A program made the position numbers and the translations under genes. This document shows, one piece after another, positions 1 to 12,600 of a DNA stretch of 32,419 nucleotides. A model generated the notes under the pieces. It made no database searches and was not told where the DNA came from. It worked only from the letters and a program-made list of their open reading frames with translations. Source of the DNA: Tetmemena sp. SeJ-2015 (lineage: Eukaryota > Ciliophora > Spirotrichea > Sporadotrichida > Oxytrichidae); the NCBI GenBank assembly GCA_027382625.1, contig JAJKFJ010018307.1, positions 1 through 32,419 of the forward strand. The letters are read 5' to 3'. Within the stretch, counting starts at the first letter, position 1. Every line of letters starts with the position of its first letter.

Positions 1-446
1 TTTAAAGCCCTAACTTTGTATTATGTGAGATCGTAGAATATAAGTCTAATATGTTGATCATAGTTTGAATAAGCAGCCGCGGTATGTATATATTAATTTG
101 GGCTTAAAAAATTTCCGGAATTCAATTGTAAATTTAATTCGATTAATTCAATTTTACATTTCATTCTGATTTCTACAATAACTAGTGCAAATACAGAAGA
201 GATATCGTAAGACAAAAATTGCTTTAATTTTGAGCAAACTCTATTGCGCCTTTTACTCTGAGATATTTTCCTCTCTTGCTACAAGGCTACTGCTTGCTCA
301 ACTATGGGATTATGCTGGGCAGCTGCAACTTTCTTTGGTAGTTAGGGCATAGCTTTCTTCATAACCTTTAGTTTGCCGCCATTTTTCGATTATTACTCAA
401 TAAAATGTTAAAATTTAAGAGCAAAGAATTCAAAAAATTTTAATCC
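1..446. other. gene-poor left flank
   Basis: AT-rich sequence downstream of the minus-strand gene that ends at 447. I see no convincing reading frame under either stop-codon rule, no RNA gene and no telomere-like repeat. Confidence 0.4.
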
Positions 447-1412
447 TCAAAGTTGGGAAAATCCCTTGATATACTCTGAGTAAATGATTAGCCAAGGTTA
501 AGTCTTAAATTTTCTAGCGATCCGTTTAAAATAGAGATAACTGAATTGATTGAGCATAATATAGTTGAGTCTGTGATTTTCAGAGAATTAGTCCAGAGAT
601 GCCTCAATAACGGCTTGGCTATCCAAGTATCTATGATGAGGATGATGGCTGCCGTAATTTTATTCTGAATCGGTTTTACTGTTGCTGAGGTGAAAGGGTT
701 GTACCACTTATGTAGGTTGAGGTGCAAGTGGTATCTATCTTAGGTGTTAATTACTCAGTTATTTACTAAGGCTCTGAGTTGAGTGAGATCCCCTCAAGTG
801 AATATATTATATCATTCAAAGAGTATATAGACAAACATTCTTCATAATCTAAGAATCACAGGCTTCTTGTCTTCAAAGATATTCTGAATCTTGTTATTCA
901 TGACCTGGAGATCACTTAACACCTGCACAGGGCTTCCAATTTCGCCTTGTGAGGAGTTCCTGTTAATCTTCCTCCTGATTTTGTAAGGCGAATTATTGAG
1001 ACTGGGTTGTGTGGGCGCAGTTTCGTAGAGCTGTTGGTGAGTGACCATGCTGCTCATTTAATCTTGGCTATTTGACTGAGATATTTCATACTACTACTAA
1101 TGTATACTTTATTGATTATTATTATGAGTCTGGCTTTTCTACTTGAGATTTGCGTAATAGTCTCTTATGTAGGTGAGCTGTGCTTGTGTTAGTTGTTGTT
1201 TTGGTGTTAGTTAGGTGCTCAAGGGCATTTGAGTGTTAGCTCTAAGAAGCGCACTTTAGTTTTGGTGTGAAATCTGCAAGTTTTAATTCGAGAACTGGTG
1301 GTGGTTGTGATTGTGATGATTATATCTCTCATTGGAGTAATTATTATTCAATTAATTGCTCTCAAAAGTCTCCGACTGCTGTTGTTGCTTCCCCTAGTTG
1401 TAATTCAACCAT
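447..1412 (-). CDS. small Gln/Ser/Thr-rich protein, interrupted
   Basis: Not recognised. With TAA/TAG read as Gln there are several coding-like blocks on the minus strand: an opening MVELQLGEATTAV at 1412, a Pro/Thr/Asn-rich block around 1150-1320, an open block with MSSMVTHQQLYETAPTQ at 1057-842, a Gln/Ser block (ISGTTLSPQQQQ) around 600-730, and a C-terminal block with EASLDQFSENHRLNY ending at TGA 447-449. The blocks lie in different frames separated by TGA-containing stretches, as expected for IES interruptions, but I could not assign pointers with matching phase. The true start may be 1412 or 1057. The product would be low in complexity and probably disordered. Convergent and divergent neighbours give no hint of function. 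Confidence 0.4.
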
Positions 1413-2122
1413 AAATTGATAGAAAGATAGAAAAGGGATAGAACTTATAGATAAGTGAATTCTAAGATGGGAGATACCTCTCTGGTTGGGAAAGAGGCTT
1501 GAGACTATTCTCATTCGATAACTAACCAAGAGATTCAACATTCTTCAATATAAATTTTATAGTAAGAGTATGAAATGAGATTGTGGCTTTCTTAAATTGT
1601 TGAGAGAGGCTGGTTAGTATTCATTGTGATTTTAGTTTCTGTCTTATGCAGCAGACTAAGCGGTGGTGGCATACATTTGCAAGTTGCCGCTGTTTGGCAG
1701 CTTATTTACCACTTTGAATTTCTGAGTGCCTTAATTGTTCATGCTTGCGAACGACCCTTCCATTTGCTACAAAAATATAGCTGCTATATATAATATAATT
1801 GCTGTTGTGATTAGAATGTTGCTTTGAGACTTTGCATGTCTATTTTATCAGACAGTTATTGCGATTGAAGATTATTTAAGGGTGGTGCTCTGACTGGATT
1901 GAATGTTTACTGCAGGCTGTTTTATTCCCCACCTACGATTAATTATCACAGAAAAGAATTACTCATTCATTAGAATAGAGGAATTGATTTGCTTGATATT
2001 GAGAGTAATTTCTTCTCATTATTTTATGAATTTTATTATTTGTTATATTTTATTTAAATTTCAAATAATAGTCACCTCTCTCCACTTTCTCTAATGTCCT
2101 TTTTTCCTTTTTGAGCAGAATA
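1413..2122. promoter_or_regulatory. divergent intergenic region
   Basis: About 700 bp between two divergently oriented genes. It is AT-rich with several TATATA-like stretches (for example around 1785-1795). No ORF, RNA gene or repeat array was recognised; it presumably holds both promoters. Confidence 0.3.
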
Positions 2123-5100
2123 ATGAGCAGAGCTAGATCTAAATAGAATTGAGCACTTCGATCGCATTAGTTTAATAATACTCTCTCTCTCACTTCTGAA
2201 TACTTCTTCTCAACTTTGAATGCATCTGATAAATTTTATTTCTACTTCAAAATTGCTGTTGACTATAAGAATATTGCTTTTTTTAGTAGAAGCAAGATCA
2301 TCTGCAATTTAGAGCAGAGAGGCCGCAACACCTTCAAGGTCTGACAAAAGCAGAGACAGGAGAGACAACCCTCGCAGAGCTAGAGAGACAAGGAAGTAAA
2401 ATAAAGGAGGAGAGGATTTGAAAGAGCCCATAACAGTAAATCAAGACTATACTATAGTTTATAAAGTTTATAATACTTTTTGACCTAGATTCAGAAGACA
2501 AATCCTAAAAGGAAGGAGATGAAATCGTTTCGTAAAAGCAAGCCAGGAGATAAAAGACTGCCTAAAGAGAGAATCAATTTAAAATTGTGCATTAAACGAT
2601 TAGAAATTAATTCTTAACTGTTAAGAGAATCAGAGAACTAAGATTGTGAAGTCTCAAGATGAAAAGATGAAGAGGACGAATTCGTTCTCCACCAAACATA
2701 TACTTCAAAAAGAGGTTCAAAAGCAAAGGCAAGCTGATGGCAAACTCGCTCCAGCGGATCCTATGAGTAAGATTGACCAACCAAGTTAGATCATCTATGA
2801 TAGTCAACTTTAATAAATATTAAAAGTATTTCAAAATGTAATGAGCAAGAGCATGAAAGCATGATGGATGGAGCGAGCAGTGCAGGCTTTAACTAGGCTT
2901 TCATATTTAAGGATAGACAGGGCTCAATGCTGAACGCTATGGGATCAACAGGCAGAGCTGAGGATAAAGTAAGGGGGGTCCACGATAAAATAGAGGAAGA
3001 TGAAAAGGAGCGCATGACTATTTAAAACAGCTAGGAGTCTCAGAGATTCCTTCAGACATTTGAATCAATCGGATCTAGCGCGGATAGAGATGATAATTTA
3101 TAAAACTTAATCAACTAAGTAGAGATTTAATTAGAGAGATGAAAAGTAGTCATCTAAAACACAAGGGGGTGATTTTTAAATAAAAAAATAGGTTACATGA
3201 AGAACTACTAAGATTTAATATTTCTTCTCTGGAATGATGCTTGCAAGAAAGCTCGCCACTGATGATGAGCGTACCTCAAATGCAAAATAAAACCTCTAAA
3301 TATAGTGTATCCATATAGTTTGTATGTATTTTTTGTTTGCTAATAAATGCTTCCAACAGTAGTTTTCATCTCAAAGGGGTATCTTCTTCTAGAGAGCACT
3401 CTCCGCGTAATACCTTTAAGTCATTGAGGCCAAGAGCGAGCAAAATACCTGGTGCTGAACTTGGTTCACTTTCTCTAAAGGATCGACTTTCCCGCTCACT
3501 CAAGAAGAAGGATTGTATTTAAAATATTTTTACTCTACTTTATTGTTGTTGTTAAGGTTTAATCTTAAGCGTAAAGATCCGAGAGAGGAGGTGCTTAACA
3601 AAACCAGCAGACTATCTTGAGCAGCTTGAAGCCTGGCTATGGTGATTCCTCAAGCAATAACCAAGATATCAGAACTGAGTAAGGCGACGCACCCACAAGC
3701 CAGCAGCCTATTCTAAAAATTAGCTTGACCTAGAACTAGAAGGGAGGGGCAACCAAATAGAAAGTAACCATAATAAACAGTAAAGAAGCAGAAGGTGGGG
3801 GTGATACCTCTAAGAGGAAGAATGCACTATCTGCTTTAATTGAAACTATGATACCTTCATTATTGAATTTGAGTCATCTTTAGGTAGATCAGACACCAAA
3901 ATAGAGGATGGGGCTGCAACTGGAGCTGCGGACTCAAAGTCCCCTTCGAAAAGAATGACTATCAAGCGAATTACACAGAAGCGAAATTCGCAAAATAAGC
4001 AAGAGGAACTTCTAAAGATTGATCTCTTAAGTAAGTAAATACACTTGCTTTCAATGTATAATAGATAAGAACACCAAAGCAGGTGAGGAAGTAATTGATG
4101 AGAAGCTGAGTGAGGAATCACCTAAAGTCTAGGTTCGCATTGAACTGACAGAAAGTGACGTGCCAAATTTGAAAGATCAGCTATTCCAATCGATCTCAGA
4201 TCAATTGTTTGACCTCTCACCAAATAACAGGATAGAGTAGATCAAACTTGCGGCAACCCTTGAGTAATTAGACTTTGCAAAGCTCAAAGAGATGGGAATC
4301 ACGTTCAATGCGAAAAGAGATAACATTGCTGAAATTCTCAAGAAGATTTAACATTACATGCGCACTCTTTATAATAATTAATGTCATATAGTTTCTATCA
4401 CTATGGAGAAGTAAAATGCTGGGGTTAAGCTCAACAAGAAGACTTTCAATGATCATACATTAATTTAGGCTAATATCACTTTTCTTTTTACAATGACTTG
4501 AAGAATAGACTGCTTCCCAATTCTGACATAGGAGCTCAAGACTTTGTCAACTTATGTATTTATAATGATAATTCTTGCTAACTCATCTATCTTTAGTAAA
4601 GACCTAAACCAAGGGAGGGATAAGTAAGGACTATTTCAGATAGAACCCTTCGAAGATGACTTCAATAGATCGTCTTCACATACTTATGAACCACGCCATG
4701 CAGCAAATGAGCGAGCAGGGTATTGAAGAGCCTATATATACAGACGATTAAGTGACTGGACAAAACTCAAACCATGACTCGCGAAGTGCAGCTGTTCGAT
4801 GTGAAGAGGTCTTGTCCAAGATTTTTGACCAAGACTAGGACTTTTAGTTCTTCTAGGGAAGACTCAAAGAATACGTATGCCCTTTTTCCTTTTTCCCCTT
4901 AAAATTGCATTAGAGAATGAAGTTCGGACAGCAAACACAGTTTGTGGAATCAGCGAAAGATGTGCAAGACTCAGACAGAAGAGACTATGCAACATTTGAT
5001 AGACTGGAAGTATTTCATAAGAATGAGGACTTGATCAGGAATGTCTATGATAAAACGAGAAAGTACGAGGCGCAAAAGGGCTTGATAAGGGATGTGCCTG

Positions 5101-5898
5101 CCCTCTCAGGCGAGAACAGCAATCCTTATAAATATTAAGACTTTAAAAATGTTTAAACTAATGTGAATTTTTTTACTAATGGAGTGTAGGACTTCGGGCA
5201 TTACTATATCAATATGGATAAGGGGGATGGGGCTGGTAAAGATGAAAAGTTTAGCTTAAATGCTCTCTGTGATGACATCTATCATATGTTCCTGGAAGTC
5301 AAAAAGAAAAACAAACGAGTTGGATTGATATAATCCTCCTATATTACTATTCTTTCTAGGTTAATTATTGAACTCACTTGGAGACAAGAGATCCATGGAC
5401 CATAGGAAGAGTTCTGCCCCACCCATCGCAGATGATAAAATAGTTAATGGAGATGACACTCGCAAGTCCTTGCTAATGGATGCTGACAACACTTTCAGCT
5501 CTTCGAATGTTCTCAGAAAATTCAAGCTCAACCTCCAGGAGAAGAAGAGATTTATAATATATTTTTTAGAATTAAAACTACATAATTTTACCTTATTTTA
5601 TCAAATTCGAGTTGTCTAAATTTAATTAAGATTGGAGGAGATGAGTGAGTTTGAAAGAACTGAGAGGAAGTACGGGTTGATGGTGAAGAATGATGCCGAC
5701 TATCTCAATCCCATCTTGTCCTAGAAATACCTAGAGAGATAATCGTTTGGCAGCTTCCACACAGCTAGAGAGAACACTCAGATCAAAGAGTTAAAGAAAA
5801 TGTAGAGGTAGCTGTAAAGCACTCATGATCTTCACCTCCCTGACATATCTAAGATCTCAATGTTCTCATACCAAACGAAGAAGAATAGCAAACTTTGA
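2123..5898 (+). CDS. large disordered Gln/Lys-rich protein, IES-interrupted
   Basis: Not recognised. ATG at 2123 follows an AT-rich leader; after removing the first IES the protein starts MSREAATPSRSDKSRD. Later blocks are Lys/Gln/Ser-rich and probably disordered (FSTKHILQKEVQKQRQ near 2690; LRPRASKIPGAELGSL near 3430). A more ordered region near 4140-4380 carries LFDLSPNNRIEQIKL, loosely like a degenerate EF-hand with flanking helices. The last part (4656-5898) is charged and helical and ends KKNSKL-TGA. I place four IESs inside (2125, 2584, 3839, 5324, plus 5548 near the end) and introns at 4031 and about 4875; other joins (about 2480, 2810, 3160-3330, 3520, 4500-4650) are unresolved. It could be two genes, split near 4500-4656, where a TGA at 4499 would end the first. 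It is convergent with the condensin gene 168 bp away. Confidence 0.5.
2125..2311. other. IES, pointer GAGCAGAG, 187 bp
   Basis: GAGCAGAG occurs at 2125-2132 and 2312-2319. Removing one copy plus the insert joins the first codons to an open frame reading KSRDRRDNPRRARETRK. The pointer begins on the G of the start codon. An alternative join with AGAGC (2129/2311) also gives an open frame. Confidence 0.6.
2584..2642. other. IES, pointer ATTGTG, 59 bp
   Basis: ATTGTG at 2584 and 2643. Excision joins QRENQFKIV to KSQDEKMKR in one frame; unexcised DNA changes frame and meets TGA. Confidence 0.65.
3839..3861. other. short IES, pointer ATTGAA, 23 bp
   Basis: ATTGAA at 3839 and 3862, same codon phase on both sides. 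Excision joins NALSALIE to FESSLGRSD. Confidence 0.7.
4031..4064 (+). other. spliceosomal intron, 34 nt
   Basis: GTAAGT at the 5' end and ATAG at the 3' end. Removal joins KIDLL to NKNTKAGEEV in frame, and no in-phase direct repeat flanks it, so this is an intron rather than an IES. Confidence 0.75.
4875..4913 (+). other. probable intron, 39 nt
   Basis: GTATGC start, pyrimidine-rich body, CATTAG end. Length is a multiple of three with no TGA, so frame does not prove it; the composition and splice sites do most of the work. An IES reading with pointer AGAAT would create TGA and is excluded. Confidence 0.55.
5324..5366. other. IES, pointer ATTGA, 43 bp
   Basis: ATTGA at 5324 and 5367. Excision joins KNKRVGL to NSLGDKRSMD. 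There is no GT-AG alternative at these borders. Confidence 0.8.
5548..5628. other. IES, pointer AGATT, 81 bp
   Basis: AGATT at 5548 and 5629. Excision joins NLQEKKR to LEEMSEFERTERK. The insert is very AT-rich against coding flanks. Confidence 0.75.
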
Positions 5899-6066
5899 TC
5901 TATAAGGAAAGAAGAATGAATTTAATTTAAAGATTTCTTAATAAATGATTCATTGAATATAATGTAAATTTTGATATGCGATTAGAAAAATAAATAAGTT
6001 TTTAGCGAATTAAGGTTAAAACTCTGTTTTATCTAAAAATTTACAAGTCTTTGACGAAGAAGATTC

Positions 6067-9000
6067 TCAGTACTGAGCTTTTTCCATGTAGAGATTGAAA
6101 TCTTCAAAAAGATCGCCTAGCTGTAATACATTGGGGGGTACTAGATTGTTTGGATGTTATTATAAACCACCTAACTGCAGAGCAAGTGGAGCAGTTTTAG
6201 ATTTACTCTGATCCCCTAAGACAAAAGCGTTTGGAGTTGGAGGCGGGTAATGACTTATGATTGAGTTTGAGGTCCCAGAAAAGAAAGATTCCTACCCTAA
6301 ATCAACGAACATATTGCTAATTGCCTTTTCATTTTAGGCCCTGATTACTAAAGGATTGGCTTGCTAATTGGGTCCTTTATTAAGGTCTTTTACAGACTAT
6401 TTCAAGAGCAGCTTGTGTTCATTAGCTAGGTGGAGGATGCACACAAATGTAGTATGAACGGAAAGACTTGAGATGATCTCCTCATTCTCCAGATTAAGAG
6501 GGAGTCCTTGAATTAAATCCATAAAGCTAAGATCATTATCTGGATCTTAGGCTACTAATTCATCCACTGTGTTTGCACCCAACTGCTTTTTAACTATTTT
6601 TCGCTGAGACCTATGATCAAGAACTGGTATCTCATTTTCAAGCACCTTCCATATCTCATCCTTCAGGAGCTTGATATCAAACTTTTTAGCCTGCAGAATT
6701 CTGTTGAGAATTTGCTAATCAGTTTCAAGTTGATTTTGATCTTAGTCATCCTACTTATCGAAGAAACTTTGAAAGAGCTTCAGTCTCTTCTTTTATGGTT
6801 GCTCATTTTCAGCATCTGGCTGTACTGGATTGACTATCTTTTCCTAGTTGCTACCTCCTATTTAGCATATTGAGAAATCCTGAATCAGAAGCTGCAAATT
6901 CTAATGCTTCCTATGTGGAGTGATTTCACTTAGCAGATCGGTGATATTAGTGATGTTCCCACACTCCTTGGCCTCATCATTTTAATTAGTTAACACTCTG
7001 CTGGTATTCTCCTGAATGAAAGATAAATGAGAGCCACCATCTCCCACCGAAAGCCCTCCTCCACCCCCGTAGCTTGAATAGCTAGACATCTCGTTCCCTT
7101 CTTTTCTGTAACTAAAGCCACTTTGCATACTGATGTGACTCCCTCCGTCCTCTGGGTTAAGAAGTGAGAGCATGGGATTAGGATCATTAAGCTCATCTTA
7201 TAAGGAGAGTCCACCCTCTACTCCAAGATACTGTTCATAGAAGTTTTTCATATCCATCGTATGGTTAGAGGTAGTCTAGGTCTTTTAATGTTCAGAGTGT
7301 TCCATCCCTCTTCCAAGATTGAGATTTTGTATGCCGTGGGGATCGATATTAGAAGGATCTATTTCAGCTATTCTCATCCAAGAAGTCCTACAAAATAGCC
7401 TTGAGAGCCTTTTAAGAGGGTGAGTTTCATAGTACTGCAGATTAAACTTTTACTAATTTCTATTAGCAATATTGTGAAGCTCTTTGACCTCAAATCTGAT
7501 AAGATGTTGAGGTTTGATATCCTTGATTCTAGTATCCTTAAGGTATTTCTCAATCTGTAAGGTCTTTTCTTGAGCATTTTATTTCTGCTATGAAGCTGAT
7601 GAGGTATGCTTCTTCTCGTGCTTGCTATTAGAATGCGATTCAGTATATTAAGTTGGTGCAGCAATTGGTTGGACCTTATCATAAGATTGCAAGACTTCGT
7701 CATCGATCATTCGCTTCTTAATTTCTCTCTTCTACTTATCCTTGCGGAGCAAATCTGTGTCCAGGATACTTCCTTCTCCATCCCCTACTTGCAAGCTTCT
7801 TTTCATATCATCGAACACTTTCTGATTACCAGAGCCTAGCTAATTATTTTGCTTGAATCTTCCATCCATCATTAGCATCTTCTAAGCATCCTAGAGATCG
7901 CTCATCCTAGTCTGGTCTTTTTTCTCCTCTGAGATGCGTCTATTCTAGTTCCTCAGCTCTTCAGAAGTAACTGGTGCCTCATTATTCATAGCCTTTTCAA
8001 AGAGATTCATCTCAGCCTAATCCTCAAGTTACTCTTGCTGTATCTCATTTTCAATCTCATCATCTATTTGATCTTGATCGTTCTAGTACTCGAAATGACT
8101 ATTTTGGTCTCCATAGTCACTTTACCCTGCATGAGAATCTTATCTATAGTCCATCTGCATTTAGTCATCATTGTGGCCCTAGGGGTAAAAGTTTTCCTAC
8201 TAAGCTTGGTTAAAGCCTTCTTGTTAGTATTGCATATTATCCTGTCCTTGGTTAATAGTCTCTGAGGGATTTTAATGAAAAGGATCCAGATATCTTGAGT
8301 GACTCATGGATTAGGAGTCAAAATCCCCAGCCAAGAAAGCACCTTAATGATGTTGAGCCTTTTACTTAGGTTCCTAATTGAACTGTTAAAAGTTTTGATT
8401 CAAGATAGGAGGAGGCATCTATTCAATCTGTGGCTTTTTCCCATCATTTTCAATAACATCCTAAATGAATCTGTCCAGCTCATCCATCTCTGTCATCATT
8501 TCCGAGTGTATTATACTCAGTTCACTATTCTACTATTCAACCTGTAGCTATTGATTATTGCGCTTTTGTTTGACCCTTATTCCTCCCATAAATTCGTAAA
8601 TCTCCTTGCGCTTCATATCAAGCTCCCTAGACATCCTATTGCTGCAAAGTGTATCGGTGCTTTCAACTCTGAAAACACTTTTGCAGAAGAGAAGGTACTC
8701 AGAGTTCCATCTATTCAATTTCATGCGCTCTGTCTACTCCTGCTCAATCTCATCTATGGTCTTATCTTGCTTGCGTTTGAAGGGCTTGTAGTACTTCAAC
8801 TTATTAGCTTCTGCTATCTCTGAATCTAACTATATGTTGAGTCCCTTATCTATATTAGTAATATTTATGAGGAGGTTACGAGCACCCGCCTCATCAAACC
8901 TAGCAGTACGCTATCTGAATAAAGGATCGATCTCAGCTTCGATATCAAAACGGGTCACATCTAAGTTCTTAGTATCCTTCTCAAGAGTTCTTTCTCCTCC

Positions 9001-9543
9001 AGTAAAAGTCATACCCACTTGAGGTTTCCCTTTTCCTGCTTTCTTGGAAGCTGCATTTTAATCTTAGTCAGCAAGGCCACTTAGCATGTTGAACAGATCC
9101 TGCTCGTTTCCAGTTCCAGATGCATCACCCTTACCTTAGCCGGTAAGATCGACTAAGTTTTTAGCATTCTGCTCTTGCCTGTGGAGGCCTCCCAGAATTT
9201 TATAAGTATCTTGATGAACCTGGTCTACTCTAAAGGCGTAAATCTTTGTACCCGCATCTAAAGATGCACTCGCTCTAAGCCATGAAGATTCCTTGGGCTC
9301 CTTTTTATCTCTTACTAAAGCTGTCAAATCCTAGATAAAGTCCAGGTCAAATTCAAAAGCATTCTTAGCATTCACTTTATTCTAAAAGACCATGTGTACC
9401 GCATTATCAGCCTAGAAACGCGTATTTTCCTGAAACTGGACGGTGCTTGGAGTCTCTGAAACTGATTTTTCACAATTCAAGGGGAGTATTGTCATTGACT
9501 GAGGCCCATTAAATTAAGGTGGGGGTTATGAAACTACTTTCAT
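6067..9543 (-). CDS. condensin complex subunit 2 (CAP-H/Barren, kleisin)
   Basis: Kleisin subunit of condensin, which bridges the SMC2/SMC4 heads and compacts mitotic chromosomes. The 1158-residue frame opens at ATG 9543 (MKVVSQPPP) with an in-frame TGA just upstream, and closes at TGA 6067-6069. Many TAA/TAG codons fall inside and read as Gln. Family matches seen: residues about 40-115 with NAKNAFEFDLDFIQDL and ASLDAGTKIYAFRVDQVHQD (SMC-binding N-terminus); about 195-235 with FDIEAEIDPLFR and a FDEAGARNLLIN block; a long Gln/Asp/Asn-rich middle; and a C-terminal winged-helix region with FDIKLLKDEIWKVLENE and CILHLANEHKLLLK near residue 1040. It is longer than typical animal CAP-H (about 740) because of the disordered middle. 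Unlike its neighbours it has no IES and no intron. The start is 136 bp from the end of the next minus-strand gene. Confidence 0.92.
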
Positions 9544-9678
9544 CTTCTTCTTCTTCTTTTGGGAAATACTAACTTCGCAATTTCAATAAGATTTTTAAGA
9601 TTATTGCTTTCAATCTAAGGTGAAATTAATTTGTAATAAGGATTTCTTATAAATCTATTTCAGTCAGCCACCCTAACA

Positions 9679-12600
9679 TCAAATTAAGTTGAGTTTGTAA
9701 TTTAAATATTTAGCTATATGCTGAGATGGAGTTATTCTATTTTAAGGATTAGGCTTATTTTATTATTTCATTGTGTATTTTTCTTTTCTAATCCAGCTAT
9801 AATAGAAGCTAGATAGGGTAATGTTTAATGGTTTTATCTGACTAATATATTATCTTGCTTCTATCTTCATGAAGGTTGATTAACCAGAGGGGGCTCCAGT
9901 GAATTTAGCTTGCATATCCTAGGTTGCTTCACTCTAGAAAGTGGACTGCTGAACATTAGCACTAGTGTCGTTCAAGAATTCTCCAAATATGCCTCCAGCA
10001 GTTTGCTGTCCCTTATTTTGAGGTTGAGGGTTCTTCATCTTTTTCACTTTATTGTTACGCCACATCTGACCTGACCCCCGAGCTAAGTTAAAAGAAGATT
10101 ATTTTTCCTTCATTCAATAATGAGCTTGCTCTTCAAAAGTTCCTTCGGGGCAGACTTTGCTCAGAACTTCTTTCACATCCATACCATGATCGATTAGTTC
10201 AACACATTTGCCCACTTTCCTCATCAGCCATTTTTCAATTATCTACTCCCTCACATACTCTTATATAGTTCTTTAATGTAAGCATAAATATAATCTATCT
10301 CATACTGCTCTAAATTCTTTCTATTAGCTTCTTGCTTAACTTGCTGCTTCTTTTGCCTTTCAGCCGCTAGCTTTTGCGCTTTACTGTCTTGGAGCAGTTG
10401 ATTCTGCCTGCCCTCTGGGGATACACTTGCTGATTGCTTCCCCTCCATGAACTCTATGAACCTTTATCTTAAATATTTCATAATCATTACATAAAGAGAA
10501 CTTACTATTCTAATTTATTGCTCAAGAGAGTACTTCTTGAATATCTCCTCAAGCACCTACTTATCTTTCTGAGCAGCTAGTTGCTTTGCTTGCATGAGTT
10601 TGGCTTGCTGCAGTTGCTCCATCTGCTCCTTGTGAAGTCTGTTCTCCTCTCTAATTTATTGGACTCTCGCTTGCTTCTAAATCTAGTCATTCTGTTAGGA
10701 GAGTAATCTCCGCTGCTCATGCACCTATAAGTAAGCCTCTAGTACTTTCTTCAAGTCCTCCTTTGAAATCGTGTCTGTGTCTTTAAAAAATAGATACAAT
10801 AGATTGCATAGTTTGTGTCTACATCTTTCTCATCCAAGTAGCTTATTAGGTCAAGAGGGTCTACCTTAAAGCTGAAGAAACTCTCTATGTAAGCTATGTT
10901 ATCTATTATAGGATAAACGCCATGTTAGTTATCATGATCTTCACCCTCATAAAATTAATCATTCCTTTAATATCCACCTATTAAGCAAAATATAAATAAT
11001 TTAGCAACCCTTTTCAAGATTATTTTCCGTCCTTAGAACAACTTTATCAGTATTATTTTAGTCTACAATGTTTATGGTCTTAGATTGGTCATTAGTCAAG
11101 GCTGAGGAACTTTGGTTATTTATTTCATTGGAGGAGTTGTGCTTGTTAGTTGAAGAGGTAAACCCTCCTAGTCCTCCTCCTATGTTGACTTTGTTGAGCT
11201 TCAAAGCTTAATTATATTTCAAAGGGGACCTAGAAGCCACATTAATAAAATAAGCTCAAAATAAAAGCCACTATACCTTTTTGGGATTTGTTTGGAGAAA
11301 CTCCTGTCTTCGCAGTTTTCTAGTTATCCCTCAGGTTATCATCTTGATCTGTTTCATGATCTGATCCCTTATAAATCAATTCATAGGAGCATCTTCTAAA
11401 TGATTACTTAAAAAATACTTAAAAATTCTTATCATTGGGAAGCTTTTAAGGTTGATTTGGGCTGAAATCATTGAGGTAGTTTTGGAGATCAGAGTCATGA
11501 GATCGCTGGGTGTTTCTACCATCATAGGATTGCAAATTCTACCTAGCCACTATTCGACTATCTTCAACACCAAGTAGAGCACTACCCCTTCCCATATTTC
11601 CTTATCCAAAAGCAGAACCTAGTGCTTCCTCCTCTCTTGGCTCAAGTTGTCCCTCCCCCTACTTGTCATTCTAATTATTAGCCTCTTATCCGGAAGTGGT
11701 ATTGTATTTGTGTAGAGTAGGATCTATTGTTATTCCCTAGTGTGAGTTGAATTTACTAAGCTGAAGATGATCTCTTTAGGTTTGCGTTTCAAGGTCGCCA
11801 TCGTACTTTGAGCCCGACTCAGTCATGCTGATGCTGTTATTCATTAGAGCCATCTGAACCTAGCTGCTCTTATTTACTGGCTTAGTTTCGTCCTTCTCAA
11901 TCTAAGCTTGTTGCGTCAAAGGTAGACCCTCAATCGTGATCTAGGACTAGGCCTTTGTAGATACCAGTTTAGAGGGAATCGCCCTTTGAGTTAAAGCACC
12001 CACTCCTTTTAGAGACATTTAGTTATTGAGGTTTTCAATCTTGAACTATTTAGTAGACGCAGAAGGTAGAAGTGCACCTTTTTAGCTTGACAGTGGCAAC
12101 TACGGTATTGCTTTAGAGTATGACTACTTATTCTAGTGCTATTTGATGAAGTCTAGTTTATTTTTGTACTGCTTTTGAAACAGGTCACTGTCTATCAGTC
12201 TTTGCTGAGTTAGTTAATCTCGTGCGCTGTTCAAAATCTTCAGGGAGTTTAAGTTCTGCATTGAAGCTTCCTAAGAATGAATCTGACTGTCTGAAGAAGA
12301 TAATGAATAGACAATAAAAGTATTCTCTTGATCTGCATTGTGACTGACTACATTTAATTATAAAACAATCCATACTTATTCAAAAGAAAGTGTATATATC
12401 CAACATTCTATTCAAAGTTGCTCACAACAGCCTAGGAGGTATTGAAGTTGCTTCCTTCTCCGAATCTAATTTTAGGTATTTGGATCTACTGAACTTCAAG
12501 TTGATAGAGCGAATTCTAGGTGCTCAGAACAGGCTAATTAGATTAGTCTGTTACAAGCGGTTTCAGCACTTCGTTAATATAAATTATGTCAAAATGATTA

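Noticed and set aside
7374..7703. Apparent frameshift in the condensin gene
   Set aside because: That open frame is an out-of-phase shadow; the condensin frame is continuous here.
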